A stretch of 64,000 bases of DNA, taken from an uncultured Eubacteriales bacterium (lineage in GTDB: Bacteria; Bacillota; Clostridia; Oscillospirales; Oscillospiraceae). The stretch is taken from the NCBI GenBank assembly GCA_900553805.1, contig USEU01000001.1, positions 1 through 64,000 of the forward strand, given 5' to 3'. Below the pieces are notes generated by a model. That model searched no databases and was not told where the DNA came from. It saw only the letters and a list, made by a program, of their open reading frames with translations. The position numbers and the translations under genes are program-made. This document shows, piece by piece, positions 45,126 through 53,025 of this stretch; position 1 is the first letter of the stretch, and every line of letters begins with the position of its first letter.

Positions 45126-46115
45126 ATGCAGAGACGAGAGAAAGGCACAGGCACGATTATCAAAACAGAAACTGGCTACAAAGGAAAGATAGACATTGGC
45201 CGCGGCCCTGACGGCAAGAGAAAGTTCAAGTGCTTTTCAGGGAAGACTGAGGCAGAAGTGAAGCGCAAAATCAGAGAATACAACAAGAGTGGCGCTCCAA
45301 CAAATCCTCAGCAGATACTTCTCAAAGATTACCTTATGAGCTGGCTTGTCAATATCAAGAGGATTTCTCTGATGCCATCAAGCTATGATAGGCTGGAGTC
45401 AATAGTTTTGAATCAGGTCATTCCAAGAATGGGTGCATTCAAAATTTCAGAGATCACACCGGAGGACATTGGTTCCATGCTGTCTGAGATTCAGAACGAA
45501 GGGCTTTCCTACTCAACAGTTAAGAAAGCATACGATTGCGTCAACGCCGTTCTCGCTTACGCTTTCAATAAGAGAGACATCACATATAATCCTGCGCTTT
45601 TGGCCGCAAGACCAAACGAGTCCAACTTTAAGAAGAAGGAAATCCGTTATTTCACAAAGGATGAAGCGAACCTTATTACAGAAGAATGCGGGAGAAAATA
45701 CAGTACGGGTACCCCTGTGTACCCATATGGGGATGCGTTTATTCTTGCGCTTAATACAGGATTGCGTATGGGCGAGCTAATTGGACTCCAGAAAAAGGAC
45801 ATCGACTTTAATGCAAAGAAGCTAACTGTAAGAAGAAACGCTCAGGTAGTTGGTAAGAGGAACTCAGATGGAAGCCGTGCTAGTGGGCACACTGTGGTTA
45901 TGAGCACCACGAAAACATATTCCGGGACACACGAATTATATCCTTAAATAACGCAGCTCTCGAAGCCGCTCAGAGGCTGTGTGATAGCCATCCAGATAGC
46001 GAGCAGGTCGTATGCGGAATGCGTGGAGGCCAAGTTACGCACGAGCGATTCGAGAGGTCTTTCTATCGTGTGTTGGATAACTGCGGAATAGAAAGGCTCT
46101 ATGTCAATATTCCAC
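45126..46115 (+). pseudogene. Tyrosine integrase remnant, frameshifted and 3'-truncated
   Basis: The first 273 codons (45126-45947) encode a Tn916/phage-type integrase. They comprise an AP2-like arm-binding domain (TETGYKGKIDIGRGPDGKRKFKCFSGKT split by Gly residues), a SAM-like core-binding domain (about 65-165) and the start of the catalytic domain with ALNTGLRMGELIGLQKKDI holding the first Arg. After TKTYSGT the frame breaks near 45930. The expected continuation RIISLNNAALEAAQRL is read in another frame to about 46110. The HxLR box and the active Tyr are missing. GGAGG lies upstream of the ATG. It is 260 bases from tRNA-Cys, a common target for such elements. Confidence 0.85.
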
Positions 46116-46139
46116 CGCTGTCCGCACCGAGTAAACGGC

Positions 46140-46185
46140 AAAAAGCTGCCCCCGGGCTCTGTACTGAATCAGAGCCCGGGGGCAG
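46140..46185 (-). terminator. Terminator of the LysR-anSME operon
   Basis: CTGCCCCCGGGCTCT (46146-46160) pairs perfectly with AGAGCCCGGGGGCAG (46171-46185). A minus-strand T-run follows. Confidence 0.9.
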
Positions 46186-46213
46186 TTCCTCCCCGACGAA
46201 GGGGATGTGCCTT

Positions 46214-47350
46214 TTACCGCAATTGGCAGTGGCGCGCCGCATGTTCTGCTGCGGCGATCTCCTGCATTCTGGGGAGCGCGTAGTCCAGCAGGGTGCGGAA
46301 GGAGGAGCAGAAATAGTTGCGCGTCCCTGTTTCGTCCGTGTGCCAGTCGTTTTTGCAGCCGCCGTTGCAGAGCCGGCCGTAGGGGCAGGAGCGGCATTCG
46401 GCGGGCTTGTCCGTGCCCCAGCGGAGGAAAGCGGCGGCTTTTTCACTGCCGGAGAGCCGGGCAATGGTCGTCTCCTGGATGCTGCCCAGCTTCCAGGGAT
46501 CCAACACATAGAAATCGCAGGGATATGCGGAGCCGTCCCCCTCGATGACCAGGTATGAGCCGCATTTGCCGCAGGTGGCGCAGGTGCTTGCACCGTCGCC
46601 CAGAAGAATGTGGATGTAGTCGTCAAAGAGACGGATGCTGTGATAGTCGCGTTTTTTCCAGTCCTGATACCACAGGTCGAATATGCGGCACAGGAAAACT
46701 CCGTATTCCTCCGGCGTCAGCGACCACGGCTCCTGTCCCCGGGGGCGGCCGATGGGATCCATGCATGCGATGAACTGGATATAGCGGAAGCCGAGATTTT
46801 TAAGGTTTTTATAGACCTGCTCTCCCCGCCGGGCACAGTCGGCGGTCACGACGCACAGCGCGTTGTAATCCACCCCATATTTTTCCAGCAGCGATTTTGC
46901 CGCCAGGACGCGCTGCCAGGTGCCCGCGCCTGCCGCATCCAGCCGGAGGGAATCGTGTACGCGCCGCATGCCGTCCAGCGAGAGCCCAACGAGAAAATGC
47001 TCCTGCTTCAGGAAGGCGGCCCACTGCTCGTCAAGCAGCGTGCCGTTGGTCTGAATCGCATAGTGCACGGAAACCCCGGCGGGGCAATGCGTGCGTACCG
47101 TTTGCGCGAAATCGCGGAAGAAGGGAAGGCCTGCGACGGTGGGCTCGCCCCCCTGGAAGGTGAAGTTGACCGCGCCGCCGGCATCCACGGCATCGAATGC
47201 CTGGCAGATCAGCTGCTGTGCCAGCGCCTGGGACATGACGCCCATGCTGCGTTGGGTGCGGTTGCGCGCCTCGTCCTCATAAAAGCAATACCGGCACCGC
47301 AGATTGCAGAGGCTGGAGGCGGGCTTTATCAGCAGATTTACAGATTTCAA
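46214..47350 (-). CDS. Anaerobic sulfatase-maturating enzyme, radical SAM/SPASM (378 aa)
   Basis: This enzyme converts the active-site Cys (or Ser) of sulfatases to formylglycine without oxygen. The radical SAM cluster is CxxxCxxC at Cys15, Cys19 and Cys22, with FTFQGGEPT after it. The SPASM domain holds the auxiliary clusters: CATCGKCGSYL, YPCDFYVLDPWKLG and CRSCPYGRLCNGGC. IQTNGTLLD and GLSLDG are further anSME blocks. The TTG start at 47350 is chosen because AGGAGGG lies 7 bases upstream, right at the stop of the LysR gene. Four sulfatases with a Cys-x-Pro-x-Arg motif lie within 18 kb, the expected substrates. Confidence 0.93.
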   Translation of the reverse strand: MKSVNLLIKPASSLCNLRCRYCFYEDEARNRTQRSMGVMSQALAQQLICQAFDAVDAGGAVNFTFQGGEPTVAGLPFFRDFAQTVRTHCPAGVSVHYAIQTNGTLLDEQWAAFLKQEHFLVGLSLDGMRRVHDSLRLDAAGAGTWQRVLAAKSLLEKYGVDYNALCVVTADCARRGEQVYKNLKNLGFRYIQFIACMDPIGRPRGQEPWSLTPEEYGVFLCRIFDLWYQDWKKRDYHSIRLFDDYIHILLGDGASTCATCGKCGSYLVIEGDGSAYPCDFYVLDPWKLGSIQETTIARLSGSEKAAAFLRWGTDKPAECRSCPYGRLCNGGCKNDWHTDETGTRNYFCSSFRTLLDYALPRMQEIAAAEHAARHCQLR

Positions 47351-47363
47351 ATTGGTGCCCTCC

Positions 47364-48248
47364 TTATTTGTATCGAGGCGCTTCCGCCTGGCACAGCGCA
47401 ATAAAGCGCTGCATGCTGGGCGAAAGAAATTTGCGGCGGTGGTGGACGATGTAGAGCGTTCGGTTCAGCGGTTCCCGGAAGGGGAGCATGGCGACGGTGT
47501 GCTCCTGCACATCCCGCGCGACCAGGCGCTGCGGCAGCACTGCGACCCCAAGCCCTTGGGAAACCGCCTGCACAATGGCCTGCGTGCTGACGCTCTCCCA
47601 TGCAGGGTGTACGGTCAGATTGTGCAGAGCAAAATAGGCGTCCAGAATCGTCCGCGTGGAGCTGCCGGGCTCCCGCATCAGGAAGGGGAAGGCGCTCAGC
47701 TCCTCCAGCGTAACGCTGGGTTGACCTGCCAGCGCCGAGCCGCGGGGAACAATGGCGCAGAGCATATCCTGCAAAAACGGGATGACGCTGAGATCCCGGC
47801 TTTCCGGCCGGGCTTCGATCAGCCCCAGATCGATCTCGTTATTGAGCGTCGTCTGCTCCACCTGGCTGGCGCGGAAGACCTTGATGTCCAGCTGAAGCTG
47901 GGGATATTCCGCCCGGTATTGCCGGATGAGGGGCGGGAGCAGATAGGTGCCGATGGTGACCGTTGCCCCGATGCGGATGGTGCCCAGGGCGTCCCAGTTG
48001 CGCATCTTCGTCTCCATTTCATCAAACACCGATACGATGTGGAGCGCGTAGCCGTAGAATGCCCTGCCGCACTCGGTGGGGGACAGCCTCCGCCCGACCC
48101 GGGCAAAGAGCTCCACGCCGTAGTAGTCCTCCAGCTCCCGCAGGGCGAGGCTGACGGAGGGCTGCGCCATGTGCAGCGACTCTGCCGCCTTGGTCACGCT
48201 CCCCTGCTGAAAGACCGCCACAATGATTTTCATATGCCGCAGCGTCAT
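47364..48248 (-). CDS. LysR-family transcriptional regulator (294 aa)
   Basis: Residues 1-60 form the winged helix-turn-helix (FQQGSVTKAAESLHMAQPSVSLALRELE). Residues 90-290 form the periplasmic-binding-like effector domain, opening with TIRIGATVTIGTYLLPPLI. It is the first gene of an operon with the sulfatase maturase and is divergent from the CHR transporter pair, the usual layout for a LysR regulator and its target. CysB-like regulators sense sulfur compounds, but no direct evidence for that ligand is seen here. AAGGAGG precedes the ATG. Confidence 0.93.
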   Translation of the reverse strand: MTLRHMKIIVAVFQQGSVTKAAESLHMAQPSVSLALRELEDYYGVELFARVGRRLSPTECGRAFYGYALHIVSVFDEMETKMRNWDALGTIRIGATVTIGTYLLPPLIRQYRAEYPQLQLDIKVFRASQVEQTTLNNEIDLGLIEARPESRDLSVIPFLQDMLCAIVPRGSALAGQPSVTLEELSAFPFLMREPGSSTRTILDAYFALHNLTVHPAWESVSTQAIVQAVSQGLGVAVLPQRLVARDVQEHTVAMLPFREPLNRTLYIVHHRRKFLSPSMQRFIALCQAEAPRYK

Positions 48249-48261
48249 AGGAGCCTCCTTG

Positions 48262-48277
48262 ATAACGAATTTGTTAT
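48262..48277. promoter_or_regulatory. Palindromic LysR-type operator
   Basis: ATAACGAATTTGTTAT is a near-perfect palindrome with the T-N11-A character of LysR sites. It lies between the LysR -10 box and its start codon, suggesting autoregulation, and about 40 bases behind the -35 box of the transporter promoter. Confidence 0.55.
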
Positions 48278-48286
48278 GCTTTTTAT

Positions 48287-48315
48287 AGAATAATACTATT
48301 TTACAAATATGTCAA
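48287..48315 (-). promoter_or_regulatory. Promoter of the LysR-anSME operon
   Basis: TTGACA (48310-48315), a 17-base spacer and TATTCT (48287-48292) are read on the minus strand. It overlaps the divergent promoter. Confidence 0.75.
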
Positions 48316-48328
48316 GAGCGGCTATACT
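48300..48328 (+). promoter_or_regulatory. Promoter of the CHR transporter pair
   Basis: TTTACA (48300-48305), a 17-base spacer and TATACT (48323-48328) stand 21 bases before the start codon. Confidence 0.75.
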
Positions 48329-48349
48329 GGATTGCAGGAGGGGGATTTT

Positions 48350-48916
48350 ATGGAAGACAAAAAGAAAGTCCTGCGCAAGCTGTTTTTTTCAACATTGTAC
48401 CTGAGCGCCTTCACCTTCGGCGGCGGCTATGTGATTGTGACGCTGATGAAGAAGAAATTCGTTGACGAGCTCCACTGGATCGATGAGGACGAGATGCTCA
48501 ATCTGGTCGCCATCGCCCAGTCCGCCCCCGGCGCGATCGCGGTCAACGGCGCGATCGTCGTGGGCTACAAGCTGGCGGGCATCCTGGGCGCGCTGGTCGC
48601 CATTCTGGCAACCATTATTCCGCCTTTTTTGATCATTACGGCGATCTCCTATTGCTATACGCTGATCCGGGATAACGTGATCGTCAGCCGGGTGATGTCC
48701 GGCATGCAGGTCGGCGTGGGCGCGGTCATTGCCTCCGTGGTGTGGGATATGGGCAAGGGCGTCGTGAAGCAGAAGGACATTGCGTCCATCGTCATCATGG
48801 CGGCTGCGTTTGTGGCGGCATGTGTGTTCCGCATCAACGTGATCTACATCATCCTGACCTGCATTGCAATCGGGATCGTCCGCACCCTGATCGCAGCAAG
48901 GAGGAACCTGAAATGA
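48350..48916 (+). CDS. CHR-family (chromate-type) anion transporter, first half-size subunit (188 aa)
   Basis: This is a short-chain ChrA-like membrane protein with about five or six helices. The N-terminal motif is AFTFGGGYVIVTLMKKKFV, then LVAIAQSAPGAIAVNGAIVVGYKLAGILGA, the CHR hallmarks. Half-size CHR proteins work in pairs, and the second gene overlaps by 4 bases. Known members export chromate, a sulfate analogue; the native ion is often unclear. Next to sulfatases and their maturase, sulfate is the obvious candidate (inference). AGGAGGGGG precedes the ATG. Confidence 0.85.
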   Translation: MEDKKKVLRKLFFSTLYLSAFTFGGGYVIVTLMKKKFVDELHWIDEDEMLNLVAIAQSAPGAIAVNGAIVVGYKLAGILGALVAILATIIPPFLIITAISYCYTLIRDNVIVSRVMSGMQVGVGAVIASVVWDMGKGVVKQKDIASIVIMAAAFVAACVFRINVIYIILTCIAIGIVRTLIAARRNLK

Positions 48917-49479
48917 TTTATTTTCAGCTGTTTTTGAGCTTCCTGCAAATCGGCGCCCTCAGCTTCGGCGGCGGCTACGCGGCCATGCCCATCATCCAGG
49001 CGGAGATCGTTGCAAAGCACGGCTGGCTCAGCATGAGCGAATTTACGGATCTGATTACCATCGCAGAAATGACGCCCGGACCGATCGCAGTCAATTCCGC
49101 CACCTTTGTCGGCTGCAAAATCGCCGGGGTTCCCGGCGCGCTGGTGTCCACCTGCGGCTGCATCCTGCCCGCCTGCATCATCGTCACCTTGATTGCAAAG
49201 CTCTATTTGAAGTACCGCAACATGGCGGTGCTGCAGAGCGTGCTCGGCTCCCTCCGCCCGGCGGTGGTCGCAATGATCGCATCCTCCGGCATCCTGATCC
49301 TGGTCAGCGCCTTCTGGGGCGGCGCAGCCGTCACCCTGAGCGGCACCAACTGGACAATGGTCGCCATTTTCGCCGTTTGCTACATCCTCCTGCGCAAAAC
49401 CAAGCTCAGCCCCATTGCCGTAATGGTTCTGGCAGGCATTCTGAACCTGGCGCTTTCCATTTTCGGCATATCGGGGTAA
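48913..49479 (+). CDS. CHR-family anion transporter, second half-size subunit (188 aa)
   Basis: This is the partner of the preceding gene and has exactly the same length. It opens with LQIGALSFGGGYAAMPIIQAEIV and carries MTPGPIAVNSATFVGCKIAGVPGALVSTCG, the CHR motif pair. The usual heterodimer of such proteins has opposite membrane orientations. The start ATG overlaps the stop of the first gene (ATGA). A shared terminator follows. Confidence 0.87.
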   Translation: MIYFQLFLSFLQIGALSFGGGYAAMPIIQAEIVAKHGWLSMSEFTDLITIAEMTPGPIAVNSATFVGCKIAGVPGALVSTCGCILPACIIVTLIAKLYLKYRNMAVLQSVLGSLRPAVVAMIASSGILILVSAFWGGAAVTLSGTNWTMVAIFAVCYILLRKTKLSPIAVMVLAGILNLALSIFGISG

Positions 49480-49502
49480 GGACCCCAAACAGCACAAATA
49501 AT

Positions 49503-49545
49503 TAGACCCACAGCAGCGGAATGCTCTCCGCTGCTGTGGGTTTTG
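49503..49545. terminator. Bidirectional terminator between the CHR pair and sulfatase A
   Basis: CCCACAGCAGCGG (49507-49519) pairs perfectly with CCGCTGCTGTGGG (49528-49540). TTTTG follows on the plus strand; the minus side has a weaker tail. Confidence 0.85.
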
Positions 49546-49548
49546 CTG

Positions 49549-51060
49549 TTACAGCGGCGTAATGCCGTAGCGGTGGTAAAGCTCCGCAGGAGCGTCGGTC
49601 TCTTTCATGTAGCGGGAAATCAGGGCTTTCATGCGATGGATGACTGCCGGGTCATCAAGTTCTTCCAGTTGCCAGGGATCCTTCTCAATGTCAAACAGGC
49701 GGCTTGGGGATGCCTGCTCACTGGCACCGACACAGTTCCCCTGGCAGCGGATTTTCATTGTCTTCAGCCCCTTGGTAAAGGAGAAGGGAGCGGCAAGGGT
49801 AATGTCCGCCAGTTCCTCCACGGAAAAGCGGCAGCGCATATGAGTGGGCATCAATGTGTAGTCGTAGAAGGGATCCTCAGGATGCTCCGGCGCATTCATG
49901 TACAGATATTTCCCATCTGTCACGATGATTTCACCTCCGTGGTAACCGAATACCACAAAATCATGCAGCGCGGCCCCATCCTCCATGGCAGGCCGCAGGG
50001 GCTTGCCGGTCATATCCGCTGGGATGGGCTGCCTGAAGAATTCCAGCAGGGTCGCCGTCAGATCCGGCATTTGGACGAAGCTGGAGCAGTGCTTTCCGGC
50101 GCACTCCAGGCGGGGGTCATAGACGTAGAGCGGCGTATGGGCAATTTCGTTGTAGCAGGGCATTGCACTCTTACCCCACCAGTTGTGCTCGCCCAGCAGA
50201 AAGCCGTGGTCAGTACATACGATCAGCATGGTGTCCCGCCACAAATCGTATGCGTCCATTTTGTCGAGGACTCTGCCAAGAGAGGCGTCGCATTTTTCCA
50301 ACAGTGCCGCATAGCGGTTGCGCACTGTCTGCACTACCTTAGCACTCTCACGAACGGGCATGTAGGGCGGCCAATCAGCACCCAAAGCGTCCTCGCCATG
50401 GAGTGGCCCATCGAAATGACTGCGGTATTTTTCGTCGCAGAAGAAGGGCTCGTGAGGATCAAAACATTCAATTTGCAGGAACCAGTTGTCGGCGGTGTGA
50501 TTTACGTCGATAAATTCCAGTCCTGCCTCGAAGGTCAGTGCCTGGGGTGTCTTGCTTTCGGTGTCCATATAGGTGCGGTTGACTTGATCGTGGAGGTTCA
50601 TAGCCTTCATCACGGGAGCTTTGGAGAAAAACGCCTCTTTCCCCTTGAATACGGATTTGGTGCATGGCTTCAGGTTCAGGTTTTCCTTCCAGGGATCGCC
50701 CTCCTGCCCGCGAATACACTCCCATGAGCTGTAGCGGGTGTGGTAGGTTCCGCCGCCGTCTTCCCAATAGTGCTGATGGTCGCTGACCAGATGAGTGCAA
50801 ATGCCTGCTTCCCGCAGAATTTCCGGCATAGAATCATCGAATGGCTCCAGCGACCCCCAGCTACGATGCAGAAAATTGGGGCGCCCTGTATGCAGCTCCC
50901 GCCGGGCGGGCATGCAGGGCATGCTGCCCACATAGCAGTTTTCAAACTGCGTCGCCCGCTGCGCCAGACGCTTAAAATTCGGCGTTCTTGTCCAGGTGCA
51001 TCCGTAGCTTTCCAGCATGGCACGGTTCAGGGAGTCAAACATTACCATAATTGCTTTCAT
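49549..51060 (-). CDS. Type I sulfatase A, cytoplasmic (503 aa)
   Basis: This alkaline-phosphatase-fold sulfatase hydrolyses sulfate esters using formylglycine and calcium. Metal ligand region MVMFDSLNR is at the start, and the FGly site is Cys49 in CMPAR followed by RELHTGR. The C-proximal CTDHGFLLGEHNWWGKSAMP gives the second metal site. There is no signal peptide, so it acts inside the cell. It is a close relative of sulfatase D at the window end (38 of the first 60 residues identical). It is last in the LacI operon. The substrate class cannot be assigned from sequence reading alone. Confidence 0.92.
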   Translation of the reverse strand: MKAIMVMFDSLNRAMLESYGCTWTRTPNFKRLAQRATQFENCYVGSMPCMPARRELHTGRPNFLHRSWGSLEPFDDSMPEILREAGICTHLVSDHQHYWEDGGGTYHTRYSSWECIRGQEGDPWKENLNLKPCTKSVFKGKEAFFSKAPVMKAMNLHDQVNRTYMDTESKTPQALTFEAGLEFIDVNHTADNWFLQIECFDPHEPFFCDEKYRSHFDGPLHGEDALGADWPPYMPVRESAKVVQTVRNRYAALLEKCDASLGRVLDKMDAYDLWRDTMLIVCTDHGFLLGEHNWWGKSAMPCYNEIAHTPLYVYDPRLECAGKHCSSFVQMPDLTATLLEFFRQPIPADMTGKPLRPAMEDGAALHDFVVFGYHGGEIIVTDGKYLYMNAPEHPEDPFYDYTLMPTHMRCRFSVEELADITLAAPFSFTKGLKTMKIRCQGNCVGASEQASPSRLFDIEKDPWQLEELDDPAVIHRMKALISRYMKETDAPAELYHRYGITPL

Positions 51061-51075
51061 TGCGGTTGCCCCCTT

Positions 51076-51558
51076 TCAGTTTAATTCACCGGCATGGAAA
51101 TTGATGACCGGTTTATCCCAATAATATTGCACGATTTCCAGTGCGCGGGGTGAGTAGACGAAATGAATCTGCTGCACAGGCCATTTGAGTACCATGTCGA
51201 ATCGTTCGTTGCTGGTCATGGCTCTCGTGGAGAAATAGAGATAGCGTGTTCCGGGTTTTCCCGACTTGCCGGATTTGAGAATATTAGAGCCGAAAACGCC
51301 CACCTCCTGCAGCTCGTCCCAGGTGTAATGCCTTGCAGGGAACAGGGAAAACCGGCGTGTGATCCCTTCTTGACCAATGTGTACAACTGCACCATACATT
51401 ACGCAGAGGCATAGGTAGACCAGCGCCATTGAAATGCATACCATGCCGCCGATCCAACTGCCTACAGTCATTAGGGAAAGACCTGCAAGAAGAAAAGCAG
51501 CGGCGAAAAAGATCATAATAATGGCGTGGACTTTATTGACGATGACATTAATCGACAT
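51076..51558 (-). CDS. Small membrane protein with PH-like cytoplasmic domain (160 aa)
   Basis: Two membrane helices (about residues 12-33 and 36-58) are followed by a soluble beta-rich domain. Its EGITRRFSLFPARHYTWDELQEVGVF stretch resembles bacterial PH-like domains. I know no named family. It sits between two sulfatase genes with gaps of 12 and 15 bases, so it is co-translated with them. Its ribosome site GAGGATG overlaps the stop codon of the upstream sulfatase. A role in organising the enzymes at the membrane is speculation. Confidence 0.7.
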   Translation of the reverse strand: MSINVIVNKVHAIIMIFFAAAFLLAGLSLMTVGSWIGGMVCISMALVYLCLCVMYGAVVHIGQEGITRRFSLFPARHYTWDELQEVGVFGSNILKSGKSGKPGTRYLYFSTRAMTSNERFDMVLKWPVQQIHFVYSPRALEIVQYYWDKPVINFHAGELN

Positions 51559-51570
51559 AGGCGATCATCC

Positions 51571-53007
51571 TCATTGGTCACTGGAAGCACCCGATGAAGC
51601 GTGCAGGCTTTCGGGCGGAACCTCACGACTGTGTGCAGCGTGCGCCTTCAGCTGCGCCCGGAGGGATGCCACGACCGGCGCATACTGCGGAAGTTTTGCC
51701 ATATTCCGATCCTCCGCCGGGCATGCACGCACATCAACAAAGAAAAGATCCTCGTCTTCCTCGGCAGCGGGGAGTCCGTCAATGCGCACGTTCATATCCA
51801 GCCGGTAGTCATTTGTGCGGATGCAGGAGCGGCGTGGCCAGCCGCGCCCGCCGGGGAGGCACCCAAGACGCCGGTTGGGGAAGGCATAGCTGTCCGGTTC
51901 ACCGTAGCCGATGGTGGAAAATATTGCCTCCGGGTATTCCTCTTGTACCAGGCTGCAGCCTCTGAACTGTGCGGGGACAGGGACGCCCACCATGGACAGC
52001 ACGGTGCGGGCAATATCGATATTGGAGCAGACTTGCCGGACACGGCGGCCTTTTGGCGTACCGGAGGGGTCGGCGATAATCAGCGGTACCGCATGGCTGG
52101 AACGGTGGAATATGTGCTTACCCAAGCCGCGGCATTCGCCCCGGAGCGCGCCGTGGTCGGCATTGAAAATCAGAATGGTATTTTCCAGAAGATTCAGCTC
52201 CCGCAGACATTGCAGAATTGCACCTACCTGATCATCGACCCATGCGGCCATACCGTAGTAATAGACCTTTGCCATGCGGCGTTCCTCCGACGTCAGCGTA
52301 TCCAGGCGCACTGCTTCGGCCAGCGCTTTTTCAAAGTCGCTCAAACCGCTGATATCCGGCAGAGAGCTATCAAACGGGTAATCCCGGTATAATTCCTCAT
52401 AGCCCCGCTTCAGAATAATGGGGGAGTGCGGCTGGGTATAGGAAACCCGGAGAAAAAAAGGCTGCGGGGATGCGCTTTGCTCCTGCAGCCAGGCGGCGGC
52501 ATTGCGGGTGACGGCCTCGGGGTAATAGTCCGTTTTCTCCTCGGGGTAGAGGCTGGCGACGTTCATGGAGATGCCCTGACGGGGCTTAATGCGGGGCAGA
52601 CTCTGCATTTCCTGCCGGGTCAGCCCCAGACTCATTTCACTGCCGTCAGGGACATCCAGTTGGAAGGGGTGCATCTGCGGCGCGACATGCGTTTTGCCGA
52701 AATTGGCGGTTTTGTAACCGGCCTGTGCCAGAACCTCTGGGAAGGTGACGAACTCCTCCGGAAGCCGGAAGCCGGGATACGCCGCCTCGTTGCCGTAGAC
52801 GGCAGTGTCCTCCGGATAAAGCCCGGTGAGCAGGCTGACCCGTGAGGGAACGCAGATGGGAGAATTGCAGTAGCAGTTCTCATACAGGGTCCCCACGGCG
52901 GCAATGCTGTCGATGTTGGGGGTTTTCATTTTCCCGGCTGGATTGCCATAGCAGCCCAGCGCATCCTGCCGCATCTCGTCGCAGAAAAAAGAAACGACAT
53001 TTTTCAA
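51571..53007 (-). CDS. Type I sulfatase B, cytoplasmic (478 aa)
   Basis: The metal site SFFCDEMRQDALGCYG opens the protein. The FGly motif is Cys52 in CVPSRVSLLTG, and ADHGALRGECRGLGKH carries the other metal ligands. No signal peptide is present. It is a different subgroup from sulfatases A and D (CVPSR rather than CMPAR) and from C. It follows lacI by 18 bases in the operon lacI - sulfatase B - membrane protein - sulfatase A. The substrate is unknown. Confidence 0.92.
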   Translation of the reverse strand: MKNVVSFFCDEMRQDALGCYGNPAGKMKTPNIDSIAAVGTLYENCYCNSPICVPSRVSLLTGLYPEDTAVYGNEAAYPGFRLPEEFVTFPEVLAQAGYKTANFGKTHVAPQMHPFQLDVPDGSEMSLGLTRQEMQSLPRIKPRQGISMNVASLYPEEKTDYYPEAVTRNAAAWLQEQSASPQPFFLRVSYTQPHSPIILKRGYEELYRDYPFDSSLPDISGLSDFEKALAEAVRLDTLTSEERRMAKVYYYGMAAWVDDQVGAILQCLRELNLLENTILIFNADHGALRGECRGLGKHIFHRSSHAVPLIIADPSGTPKGRRVRQVCSNIDIARTVLSMVGVPVPAQFRGCSLVQEEYPEAIFSTIGYGEPDSYAFPNRRLGCLPGGRGWPRRSCIRTNDYRLDMNVRIDGLPAAEEDEDLFFVDVRACPAEDRNMAKLPQYAPVVASLRAQLKAHAAHSREVPPESLHASSGASSDQ

Positions 53008-53025
53008 GCTGTAATTCCTCCAATT

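Noticed and set aside
45126-46115. Active integrase or live prophage
   Set aside because: Frame break near 45930 and absence of the HxLR box and active Tyr; no phage structural, excision or replication genes follow.
48350-49479. Chromate resistance as the role of the CHR pair
   Set aside because: The family name comes from chromate tests in other bacteria; nothing here points to chromate, and the neighbourhood points to sulfur chemistry.
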